Shown: piece after piece, positions 29,864 through 38,748 of the stretch
How the letters are laid out: each line of letters begins with the position of its first letter
Position numbering within the stretch: position 1 is the first letter of the stretch
Assembly: GCF_009720655.1 (NCBI RefSeq)
Contig: NZ_WNKS01000003.1
Coordinates: forward strand, 248,001 to 312,000
DNA: 64,000 nucleotides
Direction of reading: 5' to 3'
Source of the DNA: Rhodoblastus acidophilus
GTDB lineage: Bacteria; Pseudomonadota; Alphaproteobacteria; Rhizobiales; Beijerinckiaceae
The notes under the pieces: generated by a model
The model's database searches: none
What the model was told of the DNA's origin: nothing
What the model saw: only the letters and a program-made list of their open reading frames with translations
Position numbers and translations under genes: made by a program

Positions 29864-31120
29864 ATGGCCGGGCTGTTTCGAAAGAAAAATGATCGGGGCG
29901 CGAAGGTCCAGTGCGACTATTTCGAGGTGACGCCCAATGCAATCCTGATGCTGGAGGGCGACCACTTCATTGATTGCAACGACGCGGCCGTCCGCATCTT
30001 CGGCTACTCCAGCAAGGCCGCCTTCTCCGCGACCTCGCCGGCCGATCTTTCGCCGTCCACGCAACCCGACGGCGAACCCTCCACGGTCAAGGCCCAGCGC
30101 ATCATCGCCGAAGCGCGGCAAAAGGGCTGGTGTCAGTTCGATTGGACGCACAAGCGCGCCAATGGCGAAAGCTTTCCCGCCCAGGTCACGCTGGTGCGTT
30201 CGCGCGTCAATCCCGGAGTGATGTATTCCGGGATCGTCGATCTGTCCGAGCATGAAAGCCGCAGGCAGGCGCGCGAAAAAAATCTGGCCGTGATCACCGA
30301 CCGGTTCGACGGCGACATGGCGCGCATCCTCGGCGTCGTCCGCCAGGTCGCCGGCGGCATTGGCGAGACCGCGCAAAAGCTCGCCGCCGAGGCCGAGCGC
30401 ACCCGCGACCGCGCCGCAGCCGTCTCCGGGACCACGGCGGACACCGCCAACAATGTCAGCAGCGTCGCCCAGGCGGCCGACGAACTCACCTCCTCGATTC
30501 GCGAGATCGCCATGCAGGTGGATCAGTCGCGCAAATTCGCGGATCTCGCCACCGGCGACGCCAACGGCGCCAGCGCCAAGGTGCGCGGCCTCGCCGAAAG
30601 CTCGGCGCGCATTGGCGAAATTGTCAACATGATCAACGCCATCGCCAGCCAGACGAACCTTCTGGCGCTCAACGCCACCATCGAGGCGGCGCGCGCCGGC
30701 GAGGCCGGGCGCGGTTTTGCCGTGGTGGCCAGCGAAGTCAAGCATCTCGCCAGCCAGACGGCGAAGGCGACGGAAGAGATCGGCGCGCAGATCAGCGCCG
30801 TGCAGACCGCGACGCGTGAGGCGGTGCACGCCATGGACCTGATCAACGGCCGCATTTCCGAAATGAGCCACATCGCCGGGGCCATCGCCGCCGCGGTGGA
30901 GGAGCAGTCGGCCTCGACCGCCAACATCGCCCAGAGCGTCCAGCAGGCGTCGGAAGGCGCGGGCTCGGTGTCGCGCACCATCGAGGGGGTTTCGAACTCC
31001 GCCGACGAAACGGTCGCGGCGGCGCGGCAGGCGCGCGACGCCATCGCGCGCATGGACGAGGAAGCGGGCCGCGTCTCCGGCGTGGTCGGGGAATTTTTGG
31101 CGGCGGTGCGGAAAATTTAA
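29864..31120 (+). CDS. Soluble PAS-domain methyl-accepting chemotaxis protein
   Basis: A 418-residue chemoreceptor without any membrane span, so a cytoplasmic sensor. A PAS domain (about 15-130, [20 protein letters not shown]) could bind a ligand or cofactor. The helical signalling hairpin follows, whose tip [20 protein letters not shown] contacts CheA and CheW. No C-terminal CheR-tethering pentapeptide is seen. The ATG at 29864, five bases after GGGAGA, is preferred to a GTG at 29852. No che or flagellar genes lie near, so it must work with arrays encoded elsewhere. Upstream, attaaccg and gttaact motifs are CtrA half-site-like but not full sites. Confidence 0.93.
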   Translation: MAGLFRKKNDRGAKVQCDYFEVTPNAILMLEGDHFIDCNDAAVRIFGYSSKAAFSATSPADLSPSTQPDGEPSTVKAQRIIAEARQKGWCQFDWTHKRANGESFPAQVTLVRSRVNPGVMYSGIVDLSEHESRRQAREKNLAVITDRFDGDMARILGVVRQVAGGIGETAQKLAAEAERTRDRAAAVSGTTADTANNVSSVAQAADELTSSIREIAMQVDQSRKFADLATGDANGASAKVRGLAESSARIGEIVNMINAIASQTNLLALNATIEAARAGEAGRGFAVVASEVKHLASQTAKATEEIGAQISAVQTATREAVHAMDLINGRISEMSHIAGAIAAAVEEQSASTANIAQSVQQASEGAGSVSRTIEGVSNSADETVAAARQARDAIARMDEEAGRVSGVVGEFLAAVRKI

Positions 31121-31127
31121 CGCGCTG

Positions 31128-31279
31128 GCGTGGACCGCCCTCGTCCTTCGAGACGCCCGCCCGGAAGGCGGGCTCCTCAGGATGAGGGCCACTCGAAAAT
31201 CCTTTTAGAACCAAATCAGTAGCCCTCATGCTGAGGAAGCCGCGAAGCGGCTGTCTCGAAGCGTGAGGGCGGTCCACGC
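31128..31279. repeat. Long palindromic element (REP-C, MITE-like)
   Basis: A 152-bp element whose ends are near-perfect inverse complements: GCGTGGACCGCCCTC then CTTCGAGA on the left, TCTCGAAG then GAGGGCGGTCCACGC on the right. Inside is a second pair of arms around cctcaggatgagggc and ccctcatgctgagg. It lies between the chemoreceptor and prfB. No coding capacity and no obvious target duplication were seen. Confidence 0.75.
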
Positions 31280-31364
31280 ATGTGTCGGCCGGCGGAGCCC
31301 GCTTTACACCGCGCCCTGCCGCGCCTATGTACGGCCTCCAATCATTGAGAATGGGAATCGCCAC

Positions 31365-32496
31365 ATGCGCGCGGAAGCCGTGTCGCTTATCGAAGAGATC
31401 AAGCAGTCAGTCGGGCTGCTGAGGAGGCATCTTTGACGTCGAACAATCGACTCGCCGCCTCGCCGAACTGAACGCCAAATCCGAACACCCCGATTTCTGG
31501 AACGACGCCGAAGCCGCGCAAAAGCTGATGCGCGAGCGCACGGATCTGGAAACGCGGCTCGATTCCCTCAAGAAATTTGACGCCGAACTCGACGACGCCG
31601 TCACGCTGATCGAACTCGGCGAGATGGAAGGCGACGAGTCCGCGCAGGACGAGGGCGTCGAACTGTTGCGGGCGCTCAACAAGGAAGCCCAACGCCGCCA
31701 GGTCGAGGCCCTGCTCTCGGGCGAGGCCGACGCCAACGACACCTATATCGAAGTCCATTCCGGCGCCGGCGGCACCGAAAGCTGCGACTGGGCGCGCATG
31801 CTGCTGCGCATGTACACGCGCTGGGCGGAACGGCGCGGCTTTAAGGTCGAGCTGATGGAAGAGACGTCGGGCGACGAGGCCGGCATCAAATCGGCGACCC
31901 TGCTGGTCAAGGGCCACAACGCCCATGGCTGGGCCAAGACCGAATCGGGCGTGCATCGTCTCGTGCGCATCTCGCCCTTCGACTCGAACGCGCGGCGGCA
32001 TACGTCCTTCGCCTCGGCCTGGGTCTATCCGGTGGTCGACGACCGCATCGACATCCAGATCAATGAAAGCGACTGCCGCATCGACACCTATCGCGCGTCC
32101 GGCTCGGGCGGCCAGCATATCAACAAGACCGATTCAGCCGTCCGCATCACCCATATCCCCACCGGCATCGCCGTCGCTTGCCAGATGGAGCGCTCGCAGC
32201 ACAAGAATCGCGCCACCGCGTGGAACATGCTGCGCGCCCGTCTCTATGAGCAGGAGCTGGAAAGGCGCCAGGCCGAGACCGACAAGCTCAACGCGTCGAA
32301 AACCGACGTGGGCTGGGGCCACCAGATCCGCTCCTACGTGCTGCAACCCTACCAGATGGTCAAGGATTTGCGCACCGGCGTCGTCTCGGGAACCCCGGAC
32401 GAGGTGCTGGACGGCGATATCGACGCTTTCATGGAGGCGGCGCTGGCGCAGCGGGTCCATGGCGGCGGACCCGAAAATGTCGAGGACGTGGACTGA
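31365..32496 (+). CDS. prfB: Peptide chain release factor 2, programmed frameshift
   Basis: Class I release factor reading UAA and UGA, 376 residues, encoded in two overlapping frames. The first frame starts at ATG 31365 and ends at an in-frame TGA (31434-31436) after 23 codons. The context AGGAGG (31422-31427), CAT, CTT, TGA, C is the classical RF2 +1 frameshift site: when RF2 is scarce the ribosome slips on CTT and continues with Asp-Val-Glu. The anticodon-like SPF motif (RISPFDSNARRHTSFAS) and the catalytic GGQ (GSGGQHINKTDSAVR) are both intact. Annotation of the second frame alone would truncate the protein by about 30-50 residues. Confidence 0.97.
31422..31437 (+). promoter_or_regulatory. 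prfB programmed +1 frameshift site
   Basis: Internal Shine-Dalgarno AGGAGG, a three-base spacer, then CTT TGA C. The spacing equals the well-studied E. coli site, where the internal SD pairs with 16S rRNA and pushes the ribosome forward at the slow UGA. This makes RF2 synthesis self-limiting. Confidence 0.95.
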
Positions 32497-32498
32497 CG

Positions 32499-33125
32499 AT
32501 GAAGACGGCCGCCCTGCTGATTTTGCTGGCGGCCGCGCTCGCCCCGTCCGCGCGCGCCGCCAGCTTCGATTGCGGCAAGGCGCGCACGCCCCTGGAGCGC
32601 CGGATTTGCGCTGACCCCGCGCTGGGCCAGGCCGACGAGGACCTTTCGAAAGCCTATGCCGAGACCTTGCGGACCTTCGTTGTTCCCGAGTTCATCAAGG
32701 ATTCGCAGCGGGCCTGGCTTTTCGAGGCGCCGCAATGCCTTGAGAACAAAACCTGCGCCGAGCTGTTCAAGGAACGCGCCGAAACCCTGCGCCTTTATCG
32801 CTCGGCCAAGGTCTATACCGACTACGGCAAGGATTTCGATCGCGAGAAGACCACGCTCGTGGTCTATGAGCGCAACGGCAAGCCGTGGCTCGACTGGTAT
32901 GGCGACTGGATGCCGGACGCCTATCGTCCAAAGCCGTTTCCCGACGGTTTTTTGGCGAGGGATGGCGGCGAACTGATCCCGGCGAAAGGCAAGTTCACGC
33001 TCGCCGACCATGACGACGCCATCATTTCGCTCTCGGACGACAAGATCACGTTCGGCGGCGAATACGGGATGAGCCTCACGGCGCGCCAGGGTTTTATTCA
33101 CGGCGATTTTCTGCGCGTGCGCTGA
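32499..33125 (+). CDS. Secreted LprI-like (DUF1311-type) protein
   Basis: A 208-residue exported protein with a signal peptide (MKTAALLILLAAALAPSARA) followed directly by FDCGKARTPLERRICADPAL and SKAYAETLR, the cysteine-containing helical pair of LprI/DUF1311 proteins, some of which inhibit lysozyme. The second half (from about residue 100) is a beta-rich region of unknown family with YERNGKPWLDWYGDW. Its ATG comes two bases after the prfB stop, so it may be read from the same transcript. Function is unproven; a periplasmic envelope role is likely. Confidence 0.75.
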   Translation: MKTAALLILLAAALAPSARAASFDCGKARTPLERRICADPALGQADEDLSKAYAETLRTFVVPEFIKDSQRAWLFEAPQCLENKTCAELFKERAETLRLYRSAKVYTDYGKDFDREKTTLVVYERNGKPWLDWYGDWMPDAYRPKPFPDGFLARDGGELIPAKGKFTLADHDDAIISLSDDKITFGGEYGMSLTARQGFIHGDFLRVR

Positions 33126-33168
33126 CGCGGCCGGATCCGCGTCATAATAATCCGGCAACGCCATCGGC

Positions 33169-33828
33169 TCACGACACCAGCAGGGATTTCAGTTCGCCGC
33201 CATCGGCGTTGCGACGCAGCGGCAGAACCGGAACCGGCAGACGCGCGGAAAGATCGGCGCAAGTGGCGGCGAACGGAACCTCCCCGCCCTCGCCCTCGCT
33301 CACCACGACGGCGGCGAGCGCAACGCCCTTGGCGCGTAAAACTTCGGCGGCGGTGAGCGTGTGGCTGATCGTTCCCAGATAATCCCCGACCACCAGAATC
33401 GCCGGACAGCCGCAGGCGACGATCCAGTCGAGCACGGTTTTCGCATCATCCAGCGGGACCATCACCCCGCCCACCCCCTCGATCAGCGCGACATCGACCC
33501 TCTCCGCCAGAAACGCCCGGCTATGGGCGAACAGCGCGTCGCAGTTCACGGACAAACCCTCGGCCGCCGCAGCCATGTTGGGGGCCAGCGGCGCAGCGAA
33601 ACGCCAGGGCGACACGCGGGCGACCGCCTCAGGCGTCGCCGGTTCGCCCAGCGCCTGCAAAATGGCGCCGGTGTCGCTCTGCAAAATTTTACTCTTGTCG
33701 AAACCGGAAATAAGCGGTTTGGTCGCCGCCACCGTCCGGCCAAGCGCCCGCGCCTGCCGGATCAGCGCGCAGGTGACAAAAGTCTTGCCGATGCCGGTGC
33801 CGGTCGACGTCACGAAATAACTCTTCAC
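33169..33828 (-). CDS. bioD: Dethiobiotin synthetase
   Basis: ATP-dependent closure of the ureido ring, converting 7,8-diaminopelargonic acid and CO2 to dethiobiotin; 219 residues, cytoplasmic dimer. The P-loop VTSTGTGIGKTFVTCAL (residues 6-22), the KPLISGF segment and the EGVGGVMVPL motif are diagnostic. It starts with GTG (33828), preceded by AAGGG. The start codon of bioA on the other strand is only 11 bases away, and the bioD ribosome site includes the complement of the bioA start region. Confidence 0.95.
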   Translation of the reverse strand: MKSYFVTSTGTGIGKTFVTCALIRQARALGRTVAATKPLISGFDKSKILQSDTGAILQALGEPATPEAVARVSPWRFAAPLAPNMAAAAEGLSVNCDALFAHSRAFLAERVDVALIEGVGGVMVPLDDAKTVLDWIVACGCPAILVVGDYLGTISHTLTAAEVLRAKGVALAAVVVSEGEGGEVPFAATCADLSARLPVPVLPLRRNADGGELKSLLVS

Positions 33829-33839
33829 AGCCGCCCTTC

Positions 33840-35081
33840 ATGGAAAATCTGCTCGAACACGTCTGGCTTCCCTACACCCAGATGAAGACCGCCCGCCAGC
33901 CTTTGCAGGCGGTTTCCACCCTTGGCTCGGTGATCACCCTCGACGACGGGCGCGAACTGATCGACGGCATCGCCTCCTGGTGGACCGCCTGCCACGGCTA
34001 CAACCACCCGCACATTTCGAAAGCCATGCAGGCGCAGCTCGAAACAATGCCGCATGTGATGTTCGGCGGCCTCGTGCATGAACCGGCGCTGCGGCTGGCG
34101 AAAAGACTGGCGGAGAAGGCGCCGGGCGATCTGTCAAGAGTGTTTTTTGTCGACAGCGGCTCCGTCGCGGTCGAGGTCGCGATGAAAATGGCGGTGCAAT
34201 ATTGGCTGAACCGAGGTTTTGACCGCCGCAGCCGCATGGTGTCGTTCCGCTACGGCTATCACGGCGACACCATGGCCTGCATGGCCGTCTGCGACCCCGA
34301 CGAGAGCATGCACGCCCTGTTCAAGGATTATCTGCCAAAACAGATTTTGGCGGAACTCCCCGTGGACGAGGCGAGCGCGAAAGGATTCGACGCCCTTCTG
34401 GCGCGCGAGAAGCACAATGTGGCGGCCGTGCTGATCGAACCCCTGGTGCAAGGCGCCGGCGGCATGAAGATGCACGACCCCGCCACCCTGCGCCGGGTGG
34501 CGGAGATGTGCCGCAAGCACGAGATTCTGCTGATCGCCGACGAGATTTTTGTCGGTTTCGGGCGCACCGGCACATTTTTCGCCTGCGAACAGGCTGGCGT
34601 CATCCCCGACATCTTGTGCGTCGGCAAGGGGCTGACCGGCGGCGCCCTGACGCTGGCCGCGACAATCGCCCGCCCGCATGTGTTCGACGCCTTCTTGTCC
34701 GACGATCCCACCCGAGCCCTGATGCACGGCCCGACCTATATGGCCAATCCCCTCGCCTGCGCCGCCGCCAACGCCTCGCTCGACTTGTTCGAAACCGAGC
34801 CGCGCCTGGAGCAGGTCGCGGCCATCGAAGCTTTGTTGCGCGAGGGATTGGAGCCGTGCCGGAAAATGCCGGGCGTGCTGGATGTGCGGGTGAAGGGCGC
34901 GATCGGCGCGGTTCAGCTTGAAAAGCTCGACGCGCCGGGGCTGCGCCAAAAATTCGCCGAAAGGGGGTTTTGGATCCGCCCCTTCGGCGACATTGTCTAT
35001 CTCACACCAGCCTTCACGATCTCCAAAGATCAGTTGGCGGCGTTGACCTCGGTCGTGTGCTCGGTGTTGTCGAGATCGTAG
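33840..35081 (+). CDS. bioA: Adenosylmethionine-8-amino-7-oxononanoate aminotransferase
   Basis: PLP enzyme making 7,8-diaminopelargonate from KAPA with SAM as amino donor; 413 residues. Diagnostic segments are [10 protein letters not shown] at the N-terminus, the cofactor-binding [11 protein letters not shown], the Asp in [14 protein letters not shown], the Schiff-base Lys in [10 protein letters not shown] and [15 protein letters not shown]. The ATG at 33840 has no ribosome-binding site of its own in the 11-base gap to bioD. The 3' end overlaps the 3' end of bioB by 52 bases on opposite strands. Confidence 0.96.
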   Translation: MENLLEHVWLPYTQMKTARQPLQAVSTLGSVITLDDGRELIDGIASWWTACHGYNHPHISKAMQAQLETMPHVMFGGLVHEPALRLAKRLAEKAPGDLSRVFFVDSGSVAVEVAMKMAVQYWLNRGFDRRSRMVSFRYGYHGDTMACMAVCDPDESMHALFKDYLPKQILAELPVDEASAKGFDALLAREKHNVAAVLIEPLVQGAGGMKMHDPATLRRVAEMCRKHEILLIADEIFVGFGRTGTFFACEQAGVIPDILCVGKGLTGGALTLAATIARPHVFDAFLSDDPTRALMHGPTYMANPLACAAANASLDLFETEPRLEQVAAIEALLREGLEPCRKMPGVLDVRVKGAIGAVQLEKLDAPGLRQKFAERGFWIRPFGDIVYLTPAFTISKDQLAALTSVVCSVLSRS

Positions 35082-36079
35082 TGGGCTGAACGCTCCTCGA
35101 TCTCTTCCGGCCGCAATCCCAGCTTCTCGATCAGCTCGCGATCGGCCGCGGCATCGTTGTTTTCGGTGGTGAGCAGCTTTTCGCCATAAAAGATCGAGTT
35201 GGCCCCGGCCATGAAGCACAGGGCCTGTCCCTCCGCGCTCATTTCCGAGCGACCCGCCGAGAGCCGCACGCGTGACTTGGGCATGGTGATGCGGGCGACG
35301 GCGATCATGCGCACCATATCAAAGGCGTCGACGGGCGGGCGTCCCTCCAGCGGCGTGCCGCGCACGGCCACCAGCGCGTTGATCGGCACGCTGTCCGGGT
35401 GTGGATTCATTTTCGACAACTCGCGGATCAGCGAGGCGCGGTCCAGCTCTTTTTCGCCCATGCCGATAATGCCGCCGCAGCAGATGCCGATGCCCTCCGC
35501 GCGAACCAAATTCAGCGTGTCCAGGCGGTCCTGATAGGTGCGGGTCGAAATGATCTCGCCGTAAAATTCCGGCGAGGTGTCGAGATTGTGATTGTAGCTG
35601 GTCAGCCCGGCTTCCGCGAGGCGCTTGGCCTGATGCGGCTTGAGCATGCCGAGGGTGACGCAGGCCTCCATATTCATGGCGCGCACGCCGCGCACCATGT
35701 CGAGCACCGCGTCGAATTCCGCGCCGTCGCGCACCGAGCGCCAGGCGGCGCCCATACAGAAGCGGGTGGCGCCGGCCTCCTTCGCCATTTGGGCGCGGCT
35801 CAGGACGTAATCGACGTCGAGTTGCGTTTCCTTGACCAGCCCGGTGGCTTTGGAAAAATGCGCGCTCTGCGGGCAGTAATGGCAATCTTCCGCGCAGCCG
35901 CCGGTCTTGATCGACAAGAGGCTCGCCAGTTGCACGGTCTGATCGTGATATTGACGATGGACCATTTGCGCGCGATGCACCAGATCGAGCAAGGGCATGG
36001 CGAACAGGGCCTCGATCTCCTCGAGGGTCCAGTCGTGGCGGACGGAGGCTTTGGCGTCAAATATCGGCTGCGCGTTCAT
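35030..36079 (-). CDS. bioB: Biotin synthase
   Basis: Radical SAM enzyme inserting sulphur into dethiobiotin; 349 residues from ATG 36079 ([17 protein letters not shown]). The cluster motif [16 protein letters not shown] binds the SAM-cleaving [4Fe-4S], and the later cysteines plus Arg (SAGRSEMS) hold the sacrificial [2Fe-2S]. An in-frame extension upstream to 36193 is not family-like and would run across the promoter region, so it was rejected. Its last 52 bases are antisense to the end of bioA, and its start is 77 bases from the divergent bioF start. Confidence 0.97.
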   Translation of the reverse strand: MNAQPIFDAKASVRHDWTLEEIEALFAMPLLDLVHRAQMVHRQYHDQTVQLASLLSIKTGGCAEDCHYCPQSAHFSKATGLVKETQLDVDYVLSRAQMAKEAGATRFCMGAAWRSVRDGAEFDAVLDMVRGVRAMNMEACVTLGMLKPHQAKRLAEAGLTSYNHNLDTSPEFYGEIISTRTYQDRLDTLNLVRAEGIGICCGGIIGMGEKELDRASLIRELSKMNPHPDSVPINALVAVRGTPLEGRPPVDAFDMVRMIAVARITMPKSRVRLSAGRSEMSAEGQALCFMAGANSIFYGEKLLTTENNDAAADRELIEKLGLRPEEIEERSAHYDLDNTEHTTEVNAAN

Positions 36080-36156
36080 GATGGTCTCGTCTCGGCCCGG
36101 CCGTTTCAAGGACGGCTGGCGTTTTGCGATGCGCTCTCTTATCAGACTGCGGGATA
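36080..36156. promoter_or_regulatory. Divergent bioB/bioF control region
   Basis: Seventy-seven bases hold the promoters of both genes. An inverted repeat TTATC, nine bases, GATAA (36139-36157) runs into the bioF ATG. It recalls the TTAT/ATAA ends of the GntR-type BioR operator but with a wider spacing. No BirA-type operator was found. Regulation is therefore only suggested. Confidence 0.35.
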
Positions 36157-37329
36157 ATGGCAAAAGTTGATCCCTATGAGACTTATTGCGCACAAAGGGC
36201 GGCGCAGGACCGGCTGCGGACGCTGAAGAGCGCCACGCTCACGCCGGGCGGCCGCATTGTGCGAGACGGCAAGACGCTGATCAATTTCGCCGGCAACGAT
36301 TATCTGGGCCTGAGCCTGCATCCCGCGCTGATCGCCGCCAGCCGCGATTTCGCCGAAAAATACGGCGCGGGCGTCGCCGCCTCGCGTCTGGTGACCGGCG
36401 ACCACCCGGTTTTTTCGGACCTCGAAGCGAAGATCGCCGCCGCCAAGCGGCAGGAGAGCGCGCTGGTGCTGGCGTCGGGCTACCAGACCAACCTCACCGT
36501 GCTCGCGGCGCTGGCGGACGCGGAGGTCATCGGACGGCCCGTGACCGTGCTCGCCGACCGGCTGGCGCATCACTCGCTGCTCCAGGGCGCACAGCTTTCG
36601 GGCGCGCGTCTGATGCGCTTCCAGCACAACGATTGCGACCATCTCGAAAAACTTTTGCGCACGCGGACGACCAAGGGCGAATTCTGCGTGATCGTCACCG
36701 AGAGCGTTTTTGGCATGGACGGCGACCTCGCCGACCTCGCGCGCATCGGCGACTTGGCAAAGAAATTCGACGCCCTGCTCTACGTGGACGAGGCCCACGC
36801 CACCGGGGTGTTCGGCGCGCGTGGTTTTGGTCTGTGCGAGGATTTCGGCGAAAAAATCGATGTCGCGATGGGCACGTTCGGCAAGGCGCTGGGCGGGTTC
36901 GGCTCCTATCTCGGCCTGCCCAAAATCTTGCGCGAATTTCTGGTCAACCGCTGCGGCGGGCTGATCTACAGCACCGGGCTGCCGCCCGCCGTGCTCGGCG
37001 CCATGGGCGCGGCGCTCGATCTCGTTCCGACGCTCGGCCCCGAGCGCGCCGCGCTGCTCGCGATGGCGGAGAGCTTGCGCGAAAAACTGCGCGGCGCCGG
37101 GTTCGATTGCGGCGCCAGCGCGTCCCAAATCATCCCGGTGATCATCGGCGGCGAGGCGGAAACGCTGGAGCTCGCGAAAAAACTGGAGGCGCGCGGGTTT
37201 CTGGTCGCCGCCATCCGCCCGCCCACCGTCCCGCCGGGCACCAGCCGGCTGCGCATCTCCCTTTCCGCCGCCCACAGCGCCGAGGACGCGGCGGCTTTGG
37301 CGGACGCCCTTTTGGAACTCGCGCGGTGA
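36157..37329 (+). CDS. bioF: 8-amino-7-oxononanoate synthase
   Basis: PLP-dependent decarboxylative condensation of pimeloyl-ACP (or CoA) with alanine, 390 residues. Conserved parts are [30 protein letters not shown], the [10 protein letters not shown] aspartate-histidine and the Schiff-base Lys in [13 protein letters not shown] 36157 gives the normal family start ([10 protein letters not shown]); a longer frame from 36124 was rejected. Its TGA overlaps the GTG start of the following esterase gene (GTGA), so the two are translationally coupled. Confidence 0.96.
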   Translation: MAKVDPYETYCAQRAAQDRLRTLKSATLTPGGRIVRDGKTLINFAGNDYLGLSLHPALIAASRDFAEKYGAGVAASRLVTGDHPVFSDLEAKIAAAKRQESALVLASGYQTNLTVLAALADAEVIGRPVTVLADRLAHHSLLQGAQLSGARLMRFQHNDCDHLEKLLRTRTTKGEFCVIVTESVFGMDGDLADLARIGDLAKKFDALLYVDEAHATGVFGARGFGLCEDFGEKIDVAMGTFGKALGGFGSYLGLPKILREFLVNRCGGLIYSTGLPPAVLGAMGAALDLVPTLGPERAALLAMAESLREKLRGAGFDCGASASQIIPVIIGGEAETLELAKKLEARGFLVAAIRPPTVPPGTSRLRISLSAAHSAEDAAALADALLELAR

Positions 37330-38048
37330 GGCTCTATTTCGTCCATGGCTGGGCGTTTGGGCCGGACTGCTTTGACGCCCTAGCAACTCTGCTTACCGAC
37401 TGGCCGCAGGTCCGCGCGGATTTGGGGTTTTTCGGCGCCAAAGAAATCCCGGATTTCGCACCCGGCGATGTGCTGGTGGGCCATTCCATGGGTTTTGGCT
37501 GGGGCTTTTCGCAACGCGCCGACTGGGCGGGCGTGGTGGCGATCAACGCCTTTTCCCGCTTCGTGAAGACCGAGGACGGGCGCGGCTGCGTGCGCGCGGC
37601 GGAACTGCGCGCCCTTCGCAAAGCTTTGGCGCGCGATCCCAAGGCCTGCGTTGACGCGTTCCGCGCGCAGCACGGCGGCGGGGCCGGCGGCGCGGCAAAC
37701 GTCGAGTCTCTCACCGGAGGGCTGGCGTTCCTGGAGGCCTGGGACACACTCACCCCCCGTCATTGCGAGGAGCCGCAGGCGACGACTCCATCCGGCCCGC
37801 GTGCAAGCCGCAGCGTGGATGGCTTCGCTCCGCTCGCAATGACGGCGCAGAGCTTGGCGGCGAACCCGCCTGCGCTCGTTCTCGCGGCTGAAGACGATCC
37901 TCTCGTTCCGCTGGACGCGGCGCGCGAATTGGCGCAAAGCGGCGGCGAGCTTTTTGTGAGCGCGACGGGCGGGCATGGCCTGCCCTGGACAGCGCCGGCC
38001 TTCTGCGCCGAAAAATTGAGGGATTTCTTGCGCCGTCATGGCTGGTGA
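37326..38048 (+). CDS. Alpha/beta hydrolase, BioH/BioG-like pimeloyl-ACP methyl ester esterase
   Basis: A 240-residue hydrolase predicted to free pimeloyl-ACP from its methyl ester, closing the BioC-started route. The oxyanion segment is LYFVHGWAFG; the nucleophile elbow GHSMG places Ser at residue 54; the late AEDDPLV Asp and GGHGLPW His complete the triad. Function is inferred from position between bioF and bioC. Residues 145-173 are encoded entirely by an 87-bp palindromic repeat inserted in frame, in the cap region before the triad Asp. The start is GTG 37326, overlapping bioF by four bases; the end overlaps bioC by 11. Confidence 0.82.
   Translation: MRLYFVHGWAFGPDCFDALATLLTDWPQVRADLGFFGAKEIPDFAPGDVLVGHSMGFGWGFSQRADWAGVVAINAFSRFVKTEDGRGCVRAAELRALRKALARDPKACVDAFRAQHGGGAGGAANVESLTGGLAFLEAWDTLTPRHCEEPQATTPSGPRASRSVDGFAPLAMTAQSLAANPPALVLAAEDDPLVPLDAARELAQSGGELFVSATGGHGLPWTAPAFCAEKLRDFLRRHGW
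37758..37844. repeat. REP-B palindrome inserted inside the esterase gene
   Basis: Eighty-seven bases (exactly 29 codons) opening cgtcattgcgaggagccgca and closing gctccgctcgcaatgacg, with inner arms gactccatcc / ggatggcttc. This is the layout of the well-known cattgcgag-type bacterial palindromes. It adds 29 residues to the protein without breaking the frame. Confidence 0.85.
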
Positions 38049-38748
38049 CGACATTATCGCCGCGTTCGATGCGGCGGCGGAGAGCTATGACGCGTGGACG
38101 CAGGTCCAGAGCGAGGTCGCGCGCGCGCTGGTGGCCCGCGCCGGCGGCGCGCCGGCAAAAATTCTCGACATCGGCGCGGGCACCGGCCACGTCACCGGGT
38201 TCGCGCGCGAAAAATGGCCGGCCGCGCACATCGCCGCGCTCGACGCCGCGCCAAAAATGCTGGCGCGGCTCAAGGCCAAGTTTGCGGAGGTCGAGACGAT
38301 CCGCGCCGACGCCGCCGCCTTCTCCAGCGCCGCGCGCTACGACCTGATCCTGTCGAGCATGGCGCTGCACTGGCTGCATGATCCGACACAGGTCTTGCAG
38401 AAATGGCGGCGCCTGCTGGCGCCCGGCGGCGTGCTGCATGTGGCGACGCCGGTCGAGGGCGCGCTGCAGGAATGGCGGGAGTTTTTGCGCGCATCCGACT
38501 TGCAGGATTCGCTGTGGCCGTTTCCGCCCAAAAATTTCGCCTGTGACTGCGAGATCGTCGATTTCCCAACGCGATTTGACAGCGCGCGCGCCTTCGCCAG
38601 CAGCCTGAAAAAATCCGGCGCCCACCGCGCCGCCCCCGGCAGCCGCCCCCTGCCCGCCCCCGCCTTGCGAAAAGCGCTGGCGGGCTGGCGCGGGCCGTTC
38701 ACGGCGACGTTTCGCGTCGCCTTCCTGAGGATGGACGCTATTCCGTAA
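38038..38748 (+). CDS. bioC: Malonyl-ACP O-methyltransferase BioC
   Basis: A 236-residue SAM-dependent methyltransferase that caps the malonyl carboxylate so fatty acid synthase can build the pimeloyl chain. It starts IIAAFDAAAESYDAWTQVQ, the BioC N-terminus. The SAM site is ILDIGAGTGHVTGFA, and the post-motif LILSSMALHWLHDP is typical. It overlaps the esterase gene by 11 bases and its 3' end overlaps the convergent moeA by 11. With it the pathway from malonyl-ACP to biotin is complete in this cluster. Confidence 0.9.
   Translation: MAGDDIIAAFDAAAESYDAWTQVQSEVARALVARAGGAPAKILDIGAGTGHVTGFAREKWPAAHIAALDAAPKMLARLKAKFAEVETIRADAAAFSSAARYDLILSSMALHWLHDPTQVLQKWRRLLAPGGVLHVATPVEGALQEWREFLRASDLQDSLWPFPPKNFACDCEIVDFPTRFDSARAFASSLKKSGAHRAAPGSRPLPAPALRKALAGWRGPFTATFRVAFLRMDAIP

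Noticed and set aside
36186-38048. A 620-residue frame joining the bioF region to the esterase
   Set aside because: Its first two thirds are out-of-frame bioF. Only the part from GTG 37326 encodes a real protein.
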